From contig CM066737.1 in assembly GCA_033961575.1 (NCBI GenBank), positions 61,276,771-61,340,770 of the forward strand: 64,000 bases of DNA, written 5' to 3'. This document shows positions 23,096 to 33,479 of the stretch, piece after piece. Within the stretch, counting starts at the first letter, position 1, and every line of letters begins with the position of its first letter. Source of the stretch: Aselliscus stoliczkanus. Lineage: Eukaryota; Chordata; Mammalia; Chiroptera; Hipposideridae. Both the position numbers and the translations under genes were made by a program. Under the pieces are notes generated by a model, which saw only the letters and a program-made list of their open reading frames with translations, was not told the DNA's origin and ran no database searches.

Positions 23096-23941
23096 AAGCC
23101 CTTTTAACATTTCTTGCAATTCTGGCTTGGTAGTACTGAATTCCTTAAGCTTTTCCTTTTCTGAGAAGCTCTATTTCTCCTTCAATTTTAAATGATAGCC
23201 GAGATCGTTAGAGCAATCTTGGTTGTAGGCCTTTATTTTGTGTCACTTTGAATATCCCCTGCCACTCCCTTTGGGCCTGCAGAGTTTCTGTAGACAAGTC
23301 AGCTGTTAGTCTAACAGGAGTTCCTTTGTATGTAACCTGCTGTCTTTCTCTTGCTGCCTCTAGGATTCTGTGTCTGTCTTTAACCTTTGCCATTTTAACT
23401 ATGATGTGTCTTGGTGTGGACCTGTTTGGGTTCAGCTTGTTTGGAACCCTCTGCACTTCGTAGGCATGTATGTTGATTTCCTTCTCCTGGGTAGGGAAGT
23501 TTTCAGTCATTATTTTTTGAAATACATTCTCGACCCCTTGCTTCTTCTCTTCTCCTTCTGGTATCCCTCTGATGCGAAGTTGTGGCGCTTCGTTTTGTCC
23601 CATAGGGCTCTTAAACTATTTTCATTGTTTCTTATTCTTTGGTCTTTTTGTTGTGCCAACTGGGTGATTTCTGCTATTTTGTCTTCCAAATCGCTGATCT
23701 GATCTTCTGCTTCATCTACTGTACTGGTGATTCCTTCGAGTGTGTTCTTCATTTCAGTTATTGTATTCTTTAGTTCTAACTGGTTGTTTTTTATGATTTC
23801 TCTATCCCTCCTTGTGTCCTCACTAAGTTTGTTAAACATTCTTATCGTCAGTGTTCTAAACTCTGTCTCTGAAAGTTTGGATTCCTCTGTTTCATTTAGT
23901 TCCATTTCTAGAGGTTTCTTCTGATCTTTTACTTGTGACAT
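23096..23941 (-). pseudogene. L1 ORF1 with frameshift
   Basis: Starts MSQVKDQKKPLEMELNE at 23941, nearly the same as copy B ORF1. The coiled-coil part reads through to about 23590, where a frameshift occurs. The RRM and C-terminal part (RGIPEGEEKKQ, RHIIVKMAK, ARERQQVTYKG) continue in another frame from 23603 to 23208, where a TAG follows QPRLL. Downstream the C-terminus is still recognisable to about 23096. Confidence 0.9.
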
Positions 23942-24923
23942 GTTCTTTGCTTCCTCATTGTGGCTGTCACTCTGGGATTGCTTTTATGTATTAGATAGAT
24001 CACCAGGAGAGCCCTGGCTGGATCACACAGGCACACAGGTCACGGCCCAACACTCCCAGGAAAACTCCCAGTCTCAGCCTGTCCCAATCAGCTGCTCGCA
24101 TATCAGGCCGAGCAGCCCGACTAATCAATCACCAGCCTGGCAACTCTGCAAGCGCAGTTCGGAGAGCAGGGACCCAAGGCGGCGCGCGCACCCCTGCGTC
24201 TCAGTGAGGAGCCTGTTGGAGCCGGACGACACCCACCTGGTGTTTCCCTGGCAACGCTGTATAAGCTGGGCGGAGGGTGGGGATCCAAGGCCTCATGCGC
24301 ACGCGCACATGCACACACGCACTTCTGTGCTAATTCCACCAGACCAATGAAGTCCCGGACCTGACCCTCTGTGGGAGGGCCCAACCCTGACAAAATGGCG
24401 CCCTCCTGTACTCCACTCGTGTGCAAGCTCCACACCAGGGGAACAATGGTCCAAAAAACTCCAGCCTTTGCACCAAAGGTGTTCAGTTCAGTCCGTCCAC
24501 GCAGACTCCTGGGCCCGGCTCACACAGCCTCCCCCTCCACCAGAAACCAGGTAAGTGCTCACCAGCGAGCGAGGCGGTGCTTTGACCCCACTGATACTAT
24601 AGCCACCCTCAACCTCACCGAGCCGGGCAAAGAGAGTCCTCACTAATTTACTACCAGCTATCTTGGAACTCCTCTTCCCGGCAAAGGAACTCTGGGCTGG
24701 TGAGCTTGGTGTGCGGCCAGAGGGTCTCTCCCCCAACCGGAGTGGCCTCCCCACCACTGGGGCATCCCTCACGGGCTTTGCCTTCTCTCGTCTCCACCCA
24801 TCCTACCAGAGTTGCTGTGGCCTCTTCTTTAAGTCCTTCGTTTATAAATTATTTGTAATTTTGATGTGATCCTGGGAGACAGTTGGCACAGCTTCTGTAT
24901 ATTCCACCATGTTACTGGAAGTC
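23942..24923 (-). promoter_or_regulatory. L1 copy D 5'UTR
   Basis: GC-rich minus-strand L1 leader, alignable with 9400-10660. Its monomer region (about 24136-24310) has fewer units than copy B. The YY1-type site is altered ('aacatggtgg' on its own strand). The CpG-rich patch is explained by L1 and is not a host CpG island. Confidence 0.82.
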
Positions 24924-27669
24924 CTCAGCACCATTCATGGAATAGACTGTCATATAGTATAATTTGATATCAGATAGCATGATGCCTTCTGCTTTTCTTC
25001 TTTCTCAGAATTTTTGTGGCTATTCGGGGTCTTTTATGGTTCCATATCAATTTAGTATTATTTTTTTAGTTCTGTGAAAAATGACATTGATATTTTGATA
25101 GGGATTGTATTGAATCTATAAATTGCTTTAGGCAGTATGGAGATTTTAAGTATATTAATTTTCCTTTCGATGAGCATGATATATGTTTCCATTTATTTGT
25201 GTCTTCTTTAAGTTTTCTCTTCAATGTATTATAATATTCTGAGTACAGGTCTTTTACTTCTTTGGTTAAATTTATTCCTAAGTATTTTATTTTTTTGATG
25301 CAATTCTAAATGAAATTGTTTTCTTCATTTCTCTTTCTAATAACTTGTTATTGGTGTATAAAAGTGGGAACAATTTCTGAATATTAATTTTATATTGTGC
25401 TACTTTACTAAATACATTTATCAGTTCTATTAGTTTTTTGCAGAATTTTGGGGGTTCTCTCTATATATTATCATGTTACATACAAATAATGGCAGTTTTC
25501 TTCCTTTCCCATTTGGATGCCTTTCATTTCTTTATTTTGTCTAATTGCTGTGGCTAGGACATCCAATGATATATTGAATTAAAATGGTGAAAGTGAGCAT
25601 CCTTGTCTTGTTCCTGATCTTAAGCAAACGCTTTTATCTTTTCCCCATTAAGTATATTACTAGCTGTGGGTTTGTCATATGCATATATGGCCTTTATTAT
25701 ATTGAGATATGTTCCCTTCATTCTCACTTTGCTGAGACTTTTTATCATAAATCAATGCTGGATTGTGTCATATGCTTTTTCTGCATTTATTGATATGACC
25801 ATTTGATTTTTATTTTTCATTTTGTTCATGTGGTGTATCGAGTAAATTGATTTGCAGATATTGAACCAAGCTAGCATACCAGGAATGAATCCCACTTGAT
25901 CATGGTGTGTGATATCTTTAAATGTATTGTTGAATTTGGTTTGCTAATATTTTGTTGGGGATATTTACATCTATGTTCATTCGGGATATCAGCCTTTAGT
26001 TTTTTTTCTTTATAACATCTTTGTCTGGTACTGGAATCAGGGTAATCATGGCCTTCCAGAATGAGCTTGGGACCTCTCCCTCCTTTTGGATTTTTTTTGG
26101 AATAGTTTGAGGATAACAGGTGTTAATTCTTTTGTGCATGTTTGGTAAAACTCATCTGTGAAACCATCTGGTCCAGAACTTTTGTTTGTTGGGAGCTTGT
26201 TGATTATTGATTCAATTTTTGTTAGTAGTAATCAGTCTGTTCAGATTTCCTGTTTATTCTTCATTCAGCCTTGAAAGAATATATGCTTCTAGGGATTTAA
26301 CCATTTTTTCCAGATTGTCCAATTTGTTTGCATATAGTTGCTCATAGTATTTATTTTCTTAAAATGTTTTGTATTTCCGTGGTATCTATTGTTACTTCTT
26401 CGTTTTCATTTCTGATTTATTTATTTGGGTCCTCTCTCCTTTTTTCTTCATAAGTGTGGTTAAATGTTTGTCAATTTTGTTTATCTTTTAAAAACCAGCT
26501 CTTCGTTTCATTGGTCTTTTGTATTTTTTGAGGGGCGGGCCTCTATTTCATTTATTTCAGCTCTGATCTTTAGTATTTCCTTCCTTGTACTAACTTCGGG
26601 CTTTGTTTGCTGTTCTTCCTCAGTTCCCTTAGGTGGAAATTTAGACTGTTGATTTGAGATTTTTCTGTCTTTTTTTTTTTTTTTAGATAGGACTTCATTG
26701 TTATGAATTTCCTTCTCAGGACTGCTTTTGCTGTGTCCCACAGATTTTGGGTTGTTGTGTTTTCATTTTTGTTTAACGCAAGGTATCTTTGATTTCGTCC
26801 TTGATCTCATTGTTAACACATTCATTATTTAGTAGCATGTTATTTAACCTTCATGTGTTTGTGTTCCTCAATTTTTTTCTTGTAATTGATTTCTATTATA
26901 TCATTGTGGTTGGAGAAGATTATTAAAATGATTTTAATCTGCAAAAAATTTTTGAGACTTGATTTATGGTCTAACATGTGGTCTATCTTGGAGAATGTTC
27001 CATGTGCACTTAAAAAGAATGTATATTCTACCGTTTGGAGTGAAATGCTCCAAAAATATTAATTAAATTCATCTGGTCTAGTGTGTCATTTAAAGCCACT
27101 GTTTCCTTGTCGATTTTCTGTCTGGGAGATCTGTCCTTCTCTGTGAGTGAGGTGCTAAAGTCCCCTACTAAGATTGTGTTACTGTTGATTTCTGCCTCTA
27201 TGTCGGTGAATATTTGCTTTATATATTTATTGGGTTGTCGGAAGAATCATGACATATTTTTCTATGTTTTTTGTTGCAAAAGTGCATCATGACTTTCCGA
27301 CAATGCAATAGCCTCTCCTATGTTGGATGTATAAATGTTTACAAGGGTTATATCCTCTGATTGGATTGACACTTTTATCATTATGTAATGTGCTCCTTTG
27401 TCTGTTATTATAATCATTTTTAATGTCTACACTGTCTGATATAAGTATTGCTACTCCAGCTTTTTGTTCATTTTCATTTGCATGAAATATCTTTTCCATC
27501 CTTTTACTTTCAGTCTATGTATGTCTTTTGATCTGAGATAGGTCTTTTGAAGGTAGCATATGCCTGGGTCTTGTTTTCTTGTCCATTCAGCCTCCCTATG
27601 CCTTTCGATTGGAGCATTTAATCCATTTTCATTTAAATTGATTACTGATAGATAAACCATTATTGCTAT
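24924..27669 (-). pseudogene. Old L1 ORF2, heavily decayed
   Basis: Reverse complement of ORF2 without its C-terminal part. Recognisable blocks are the region around RT ('ggcagttttcttcctttccc', near 25493), the 'ccacttgatcatggtgtgt' block near 25892, the linker with 'ggatcaatgaa'-type residues near 26500 and the endonuclease start near 27600-27669 (YLSVINLNENGLNAP, QKTYLRSKD). The position of the copy B ATG reads ATA here. Many frame changes; the longest surviving frames are under 100 codons. A MITE splits it at 27230-27308. Confidence 0.88.
27230..27308 (-). mobile_element. 79-bp mariner-type MITE
   Basis: A short element flanked by TA (27228-27229 and 27309-27310). Both ends read 'TTG..TTGTCGGAA' followed by 'TCATGA' on opposite strands. 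Inside the ends, its left side ('tcatgacatattttt') matches the 3' end of the mariner at 28801-30072 in reverse. Its right side ('gttgcaaaagtgcatcatga') matches that mariner's 5' end in reverse. So it is an internally deleted relative, comparable in size to the human MADE1 MITE (80 bp). It codes for nothing and depends on transposase in trans. Confidence 0.85.
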
Positions 27670-27825
27670 TTTATTATTCATATTTTTGACCTTTATTTGT
27701 TTGTTTATTTTCTCCGTTCTCTGCTTAAAAAAGTCCACTTAACATTTCTTGTAATACTGGCGTGGTGGTAATGAATTCCTTTAGCTTTTTCTTGTCTGGG
27801 AAGCTCTTTCTCTCCTTCAATTTTA

Positions 27826-28237
27826 TATATCTTTTTTATTAGTTTCAGGTGTACAACCCAATGCAATAGTTATACTCTTTAACTCCCAAAGTGACAACCC
27901 CCCTCCCCCAGTTCGCCACCCCACTCCCCCCCATATTATACATATCTATTACAATTCCTTTGACTCCCTTCCAAAGTATACTCCACATCCCATGACTATC
28001 TATATATTCAGTTACAGTTGACATATAATATTATATAACATCAGCTTCAGGTGTACAGTGCAGTGATCAAGCCTCTACTCCATCCATGAAGTGGTCTCCC
28101 TAATAAGACATGTGACTATCTGACATGGCACAAAATTTTTACAACATTATTATATTCCCCGAACTGTATTTCATATCCCTGTGGCAATATTGTAGTTGTC
28201 TATTTATGCTGTCTAATCCCTTCCCCTTCCCCCTTAT
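27826..28237 (-). mobile_element. Truncated L1 3' end nested in ORF1 of copy E
   Basis: A 412-bp copy of the L1 3'UTR, minus strand, close to copies B and C. Perfect 15-bp TSD 'tctccttcaatttta' at 27811-27825 and 28238-28252. The A-rich tail lies on the left. Confidence 0.95.
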
Positions 28238-28800
28238 TCTCCTTCAATTTTAAATGATAGCCTTGCTGGGTAGATTAGTCTTAGTTGTAAGCCCTTGTTT
28301 ATCATGGCTTTGAATAATTCCTGTCACTCCTTTCTGGCCTGCAAAGTATCTGTTGAGAAATCAGCTGATAGTATTATGGGATCTCCCTTGTAAGTAAATA
28401 GTTGTCTTTCTCTTGCTGCTTTTAGGATTCTCTTTGTCTTTAACCTTGCCATTCTAATTATAATGTGTCTTGGTGTGGGCTTGTTTGGGTTTATCTTGTT
28501 TGAAACTCTCTGAGCTTCCTGGGCTTCTATATCTATTCCCTTAACCAGGTTAGGGAAGTTTTCAGTCATTATTTCTTCAAACAGGTTCTCTATGTCTTGC
28601 TCCCTCTCTTTTCCTTCTGGTACTCCTATGATGAGTTTGTTGTTATACTTTTGTTGTCCCAGAGGTCCCTTAAACTATCTCTGTTTTTTTCTAAAATTCG
28701 TTTTTCTTTGATATTTTTACTAGTTTTTTTTCTGCTACCTTGTCTTCTAAATCACTGATTCGATTCTCTGCTTCATTTAATCTGCTGTTGATTCCTTATA

Positions 28801-30072
28801 TTGGGTCTTTGCAAAAGTCATGATGCATGTTTGCAACAGATGGCACTAGTTCATTTTTGGAAGTACAAGAGTCATTCTCATCTATGTTATCGTTATGTCA
28901 TTTGACAGGTGAGAGTTCTAGCTTCATTCTATAAAAAAAAAATTGAGCGATTTGGTTGAGTTTTGGAGATTTTACAAGTTGAAAATTGAAGACCAAACTG
29001 TGCATTTTTGCCATGTTATACTTCCATAAAGGGAAGAACACACATCAAGCTTGTGAAGAGTTGCATAAAGTTTATAGTGACAATACTCTACAAGAACGTC
29101 AGTGCCAACAATGTTTCATGAAATTCTGTGCTTTTGATCTCAAAGATGCTCCTTGGTCAGAGAGACCCACCGAGGTTGATGATGACAAAATAAAGGCATT
29201 GATTGAGTCAAACCCATGTTACATGACATGAGAGATTGCAGAAACATTGGACATCCATCATTCAAGTTTTCATGACCACCTGAAGAAGCTGGGATATGTA
29301 AGCAAGCTCAATATTTGGGTTCCACATGAACTCAAAGAAGTTTATTTGGCAGAACATATAAACGTCTGCAATATGCTCATTAAACGTGAGGAAAACAATC
29401 CTTTTTTGAAGCGACTGATAACTGGTGATGAGAAGTCGATTGTTTACAACAATGTGGTGCACAAACAGTCTTGGTCCCAACATGATGATTCACCTCAAAT
29501 GACATCAAAAGCAGACATTCATCAGAGGAAGGTTATGCTCTCAGCGTGGTGGGACTTTAAATGTGTCGTGTTTTTTGAGCTCCTACCAAGGAACCAAACA
29601 ATCAATTTGAATGTATACTGCCAGCAATTGGACAGTTTGAATGAATCCATCATCCAGAAATGTCGAGAGCTTGTTAATTGTAAAGGAGTTGTATTCCATT
29701 GAGACAATGTGAGACCACACACAAGTTTGATCACCCATCAAAAATAATTGGAGCTTGGCTGAGATGTGCTGCCACACCCACCATAGTCTCCTGACCTTGT
29801 GCCATAAGACTTCCACTTGTTTAATTCTCTTCAAAACTCCTTGAATGGTATACCGTTCAATTCAGATGAGGCTGTAAACCAGCACCTTGTTCAGTCTTTT
29901 GCAAACAAAGACAGGTCCTTCCATGAATGAGGAATTATGAAGCTCATTGAAAGATGGCAAAAGATTATCGAACAAAACAGGCAATGTATCATTGATTAAC
30001 CTTTGTTCTTGATATAAATCAATGACCTTTGAAAAACAGAAAAAATATGTCATGACTTTTCCAAAGACTCAA
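28801..30072 (+). mobile_element. Mariner-family DNA transposon, 1272 bp
   Basis: Flanked by TA at 28799-28800 and 30073-30074. Inverted ends: 5' 'ttgggtctttgcaaaagtca' and, at the other end in reverse, 'ttgagtctttggaaaagtca', with two mismatches in the first 20. Length and structure fit a complete mariner. It landed in ORF1 of the old L1 and is itself followed by a SINE at 30107. Confidence 0.95.
28986..30000 (+). pseudogene. Mariner transposase, several stops
   Basis: A Tc1/mariner transposase cuts and pastes its element at TA sites. The N-terminal paired-type helix-turn-helix region (residues from 28986, AMLYFHKGKNTHQACEEL) is followed by WVPHELKEV, GDEKSIVYNN (first catalytic Asp), DNVRPHTS (second Asp, near 29704) and SPDLVP (near 29788) leading to the third Asp region, a DD34D arrangement. 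The C-terminal block has 'RWQKIIEQN' and ends with TAA at 29998-30000. In-frame stops at 29229-29231 and 29700-29702 share one frame; further changes follow near 29745. Trp in the usual DEKW is Ser here. Not functional. Confidence 0.93.
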
Positions 30073-30106
30073 TAATGTATTCTTCATTTCAGTTATTGTA
30101 TTCTTT

Positions 30107-30407
30107 TTCTTTAAATTTTTTTTTCATTTTTATTGGGGAATTGAGGAAAGGGAACAGTGTTGGGGAATTGGGGAAGAGGAACAGCCAAGTTATTGTCCTT
30201 CAAACTTAGTTGTGGAGGGCTCAGTTAGTTCAGCTCCATGTCCAGTCGCCATTTGGCCACCAGTTGGAAGCTCGCAGCTGCTCAGCTCAAGGTGTCCTAT
30301 TCAATCTTAGTTGTGGGTGGGCATAGCCTACCATTACATGCGGGAGTTGAACCGGCAACCTTGTTGCTAAGAGGGCATGCTCTAACCACTTGTCAATCTG
30401 GCTGCCC
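30107..30407 (-). repeat. tRNA-derived SINE, single-module form with shared tail
   Basis: Perfect 18-bp TSD 'tcagttattgtattcttt' at 30089-30106 and 30408-30425. Read in reverse it has one tRNA-like module ('gggagttgaaccggcaacc' complement as B-box) that resembles the third module of the trimer, then the common tail with 'ggggaattggggaa' on the plus strand. Confidence 0.92.
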
Positions 30408-30439
30408 TCAGTTATTGTATTCTTTATTTCCAACTGGAT

Positions 30440-30562
30440 GTTTTTTGTTTTGTTTTGTTTTGTTTTTTGGAGGGCAGTGTCACTGGCCCTCACATGTGGG
30501 ACCGAACTGGGGCCGCTGGCTTCCGAAGCCAGCGCTTAACCACCGCGCCGCTCGGCCGGCCC
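30440..30562 (-). repeat. Short tRNA-derived SINE with (TTTTG)n tail
   Basis: TSD 'tccaactggat' at 30429-30439 and 30563-30573, perfect 11 bp. Head 'gccgctcggccggccc' in reverse; tail of TTTTG units on the plus strand. Only 32 bp of L1 separate it from the preceding SINE. Confidence 0.95.
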
Positions 30563-30660
30563 TCCAACTGGATTTTTAAAATGGTTTCTATGTTCTCCTT
30601 TATGCTTACTATGTCTTTGTTGAAATTCTCACTAAGTTCCTTAACAATTCTTCTGTTTTT

Positions 30661-31106
30661 TAAAAAAATTTTATTGGGGAATTTGGGGAGGGAACAGCAT
30701 TGGGGAATTGGGGAAGGGGAACAGACAAGTTGCTGTCCTTTTGTTCTTCAGTCTAGTTGTGGAAAGCGTCGCTTCACAGGCCCATGTTGGTATTGTGATC
30801 ATTGTGATCTTCCTGGCTGAGGCAGATCAGTCGCCAGCCATTGGACGGCCGCTCATGGCAGCTCACGGCAGCTCATGTTAGCTGCCAGCCTCTCACAGTA
30901 GCTCATGGCAGCCCACTGCAGCAGGGGCTGCAGCCTAAACCATCGCTGGCGACTCTCAGCAGCCCAGCTCCAGGTGGAGCTGTTGTTCACAATCTTAGCT
31001 GTAGAGGGCACAACATCACTGGCCCATGTGGAATCCAAACCTGCAGCCCTGCTGCTCAGAGTGGGTGTCCCAAGCCAACTCAACCAATGAGCCACTCAGC
31101 CAGCCC
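30661..31106 (-). repeat. Long composite tRNA-derived SINE
   Basis: Reverse copy of the long SINE at 8406-8868, with head at 31106, a body including 'gcagcaggggctgcagcc' (30922-30939) and tail 'attttattggggaattt'. It interrupts ORF1 of L1 copy E. Overlapping ORFs on both strands are repeat-derived. Confidence 0.9.
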
Positions 31107-31215
31107 TCTTTAATCATTCTTATAATCAATGTTTTAAACTCTGTGGTAGATTAGTTGCCTCTTTTTCATTTAGTTCTCTTTCTGGAGGTTTCTCCTATTC
31201 ATTTGTTTGGAACAT

Positions 31216-33470
31216 ATTTCTTTTTTTCCTCATTCTGGCTGACTCTCTCTATCGACCTAATACATAGAAGACTAATACAGAGGCTTCTATGTATTAGGTC
31301 GATCTCCTATGTCTCTTAGTTTTTGCTGGCTGGCCTTGTGTAGTAGGTGTCCTCTGAGGTCCAGTGGCACAGTCTCCCTTATTTCCTGTGCATGTGTTCC
31401 ATGAGTGTCCCTTAAGTGTACTTTGTGTATTCTGTTGTAGTTGAGCTGTGATTGCTTTTGGCTCATCAGTGGATAGAATTGACTCCCAGATTGACTGGCT
31501 GTGAGGATTGGCTATGCCCACAGTGTATGAGCTGCTGTGTCAGGCTGATCCCTCATAGGGGGATTCACCCCACTGGGCTTTTGGACTTCTTGAGACCACC
31601 AGTTGGGTGTGCTGCTTGTGGGGATAACTGGGTAGTCCTCTCATGTGTTCTGAAGCCAGCTTCTCAGTGTGTTGTTTCTCATGTCTTTTGGGAGAATCTC
31701 CCATGCAGGCCAATATCTGCCTTGCCTGTACCAGCCTGGGCTACTTGGTAGGTGCTACAAAGCTACATGTGGTTGGTTGACATCTGTGCTGGACTTCTTG
31801 ATGTGGTGGTGGTGGGGGTGAGGTGGGGTGGTTGTCTTGCGGTGAACTGAGCCTGGTGGCCACCTATATTAGGCCTGGAGAAGCTTAGAAAATGGTCCAG
31901 GGCCCCCTAGGCCTGTTGCCACCTGCCGGCTGCCTGTAGGGCTCAGCTTTTGAAAGAGCCTTCTTAGGTCTGTGGGCTGGGCTGGTTGACCTGGTGTTGA
32001 GAACGCCTCCACCAGTGCAGCACCAGCAGGGCAGGACAGGATTCCAGGGAGTCAGGAAGTATGGCCCGTAGTTTTTACAAGGTAAATGCAGATTCAGTTC
32101 TTGTGCCAGTCCCTGTCCTTTGGCCGCTTCACAAAACACTCTGAGAATACCAAAGCCAGCCACCACTCACCTCTAGGCAGTGACTAGCCTATGACCATTT
32201 TGCAAAATGCCCTGAGAACACTGCAGCCCGCCACTGCTCACCTGAGGCCCGTAGATCACTGAAAACTTTCCAGGAGAGACTGCAGGGCAATTGTGGCTTA
32301 CTGCACACCACCAAAGTTCCCCCAAGCAGCTTCTGGCCGTCCACTGCTGAAAAGTATTCCACATCTTGTGGGCCAAGGCTGGCCACCCAGGTGCTGAGAG
32401 TGCCCCCAGCAATGCAACACTAGGTGGGTAGAGCAGGGTTCCAGGGAATTACCGGGTATGGGTGGTGGTTTTTACAAAATTAATGCAGTTTTGGTTCTTG
32501 CACCAGTGCCGGGCCTGTAACAACTTTGCACAAATGCCCTGAGAACAGCGTGGTCAGCCACTGCTCCCCTCAGGCCACCAGGTCCCCGAGAGCTGCCCAA
32601 GAGAGGCTGTAGCCCAGGTTGTGGCTCACTGCCAACCACCAAAATTTCCCAGGCCTCTGCATGCCGTCCACTGCTATAGAAGTCTTCTGCAACTTGTGAG
32701 CTGGGGCCAGCCCTCCAGAAGGCAAGAATGCCCCTGGCAATGCAGTGGTAGCCATGCAGGGCGGGGACACAGGGCATCACTAAGATGCTGCTCATGTGTG
32801 GATTTTACCAGACCAATGCAATCTCAGATTTAGCCCTCTATGGAAGGGTTCAACTTAAATAAGATGGCAACCTTCTGTAGGCTACATATGAGGCAGGCTC
32901 CACACAGGCACAATGACTGTTGCCCCTCCAGCCCTCTCCCCATAGCCATACAACTCAGTCTTTTCCTATATGTTTTTGGCACCTCTCGGGTTCCCGTCCC
33001 TCCACCAAAAACCAGGTGAGTGTTTACAAGCAAATGAGTCTGTGCTTGGGCCTTTAAGAGGACATATAGGTTTCCAGCCACCTTATGTCTCACCAGAATG
33101 GACAGAGTCCTTGCTAATTTTTACTGCCAGATACAGAAACTCTTCTTCCACAAAACACCTGGGCTGGGGTGACTGGTGTGGGGCTGGGACCCCACCCTCT
33201 TCCAGAGGTCCCCTGCCACTGAGGTATTTCTCCTAGTATTAAACCACTATCTGTGGGTTTGAGGTCAGCCTGTTTCACATCTCCATCCCTCCCACCAGTC
33301 TTGATGTGTTCTCTTCTTTATATCATTAGTTATAGGGGTTCTGTTCAGCTAGTCTTCAGATGATTCTATAGAACAATTCAGGTTGATTTTCTATAATTTA
33401 TTTGTAATTTTTGTGTGATCCAGGGAGGCAGTAGGCATAGCATTTACCTAATCTGCCCCCTTGGGCCTGC
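31216..33470 (-). promoter_or_regulatory. Old L1 copy E 5'UTR
   Basis: GC-richer leader between the ORF1 start and the 5' end. Related phrases ('attgactcccag', 'tatgagctgctgtgt') recur at 39070-41270, so both are L1 leaders of one older group. It differs from the copy B leader except near ORF1 and the extreme 5' end ('tgtgatccagggaggcag', 33414-33431). The ORFs here (up to 107 codons) lack coding signs. Confidence 0.7.
31251..31303. repeat. Perfect 20-bp inverted repeat, 13-nt spacer
   Basis: Arms 31251-31270 ('atcgacctaatacatagaag') and 31284-31303 (its exact complement). The right arm aligns with normal L1 leader sequence (compare 'tatgtattagatagatc' near 23987); the left arm does not, so it is the added copy. 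Confidence 0.95.
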
Positions 33471-33479
33471 TCTCTTGAG

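Larger units (their letters stand above)
22568..24923 (-). mobile_element. Internally deleted L1, copy D
   Basis: Minus-strand L1 with an essentially complete 5'UTR (23942-24923), ORF1, and ORF2 only as far as the mid-endonuclease. Near 22735-22745 the ORF2 sequence ('gacagacataaag' on its own strand) jumps directly to the 3'UTR ('tataaaggaaaaactg'). Roughly 3.4 kb present in copy B is missing. The left end is cut against copy C at 22568. The 5' end reads 'ttactggaagtc', reverse of 'gacttccagtaa'. I found no TSD. Confidence 0.9.
27745..31215 (-). pseudogene. Old L1 ORF1, split by five insertions
   Basis: ORF1 pieces lie at 27745-27825, 28253-28796, 30075-30106, 30408-30439, 30563-30660 and 31107-31215, read on the minus strand. 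The best block (28324-28569) shows NFPNLVKGIDIEAQEAQRV, PTPRHIIIRMARLK and ARERQLFTYKG, the RRM and C-terminal domain. The start codon region near 31215 (MFQTNE) is followed at once by a stop. Insertions: a truncated L1 end, a mariner and three SINEs. Confidence 0.88.
24924..33470 (-). mobile_element. Old L1, copy E, host of many nested insertions
   Basis: Minus-strand L1 of an older subfamily: ORF2 (24924-27669), ORF1 (pieces from 27745 to 31215) and a long 5'UTR (31216-33470). Its 3' part is missing at 24924, where copy D abuts. Inserted into it are a 79-bp MITE, a truncated L1 end, a mariner and three SINEs. Removing them restores collinear L1 order. All ORFs are heavily decayed. Confidence 0.88.

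Noticed and set aside
28986..30000. Domesticated mariner transposase (SETMAR-like host gene)
   Set aside because: In-frame stops, intact element ends with TA flanks, and no fused host domain point to an ordinary dead transposon.
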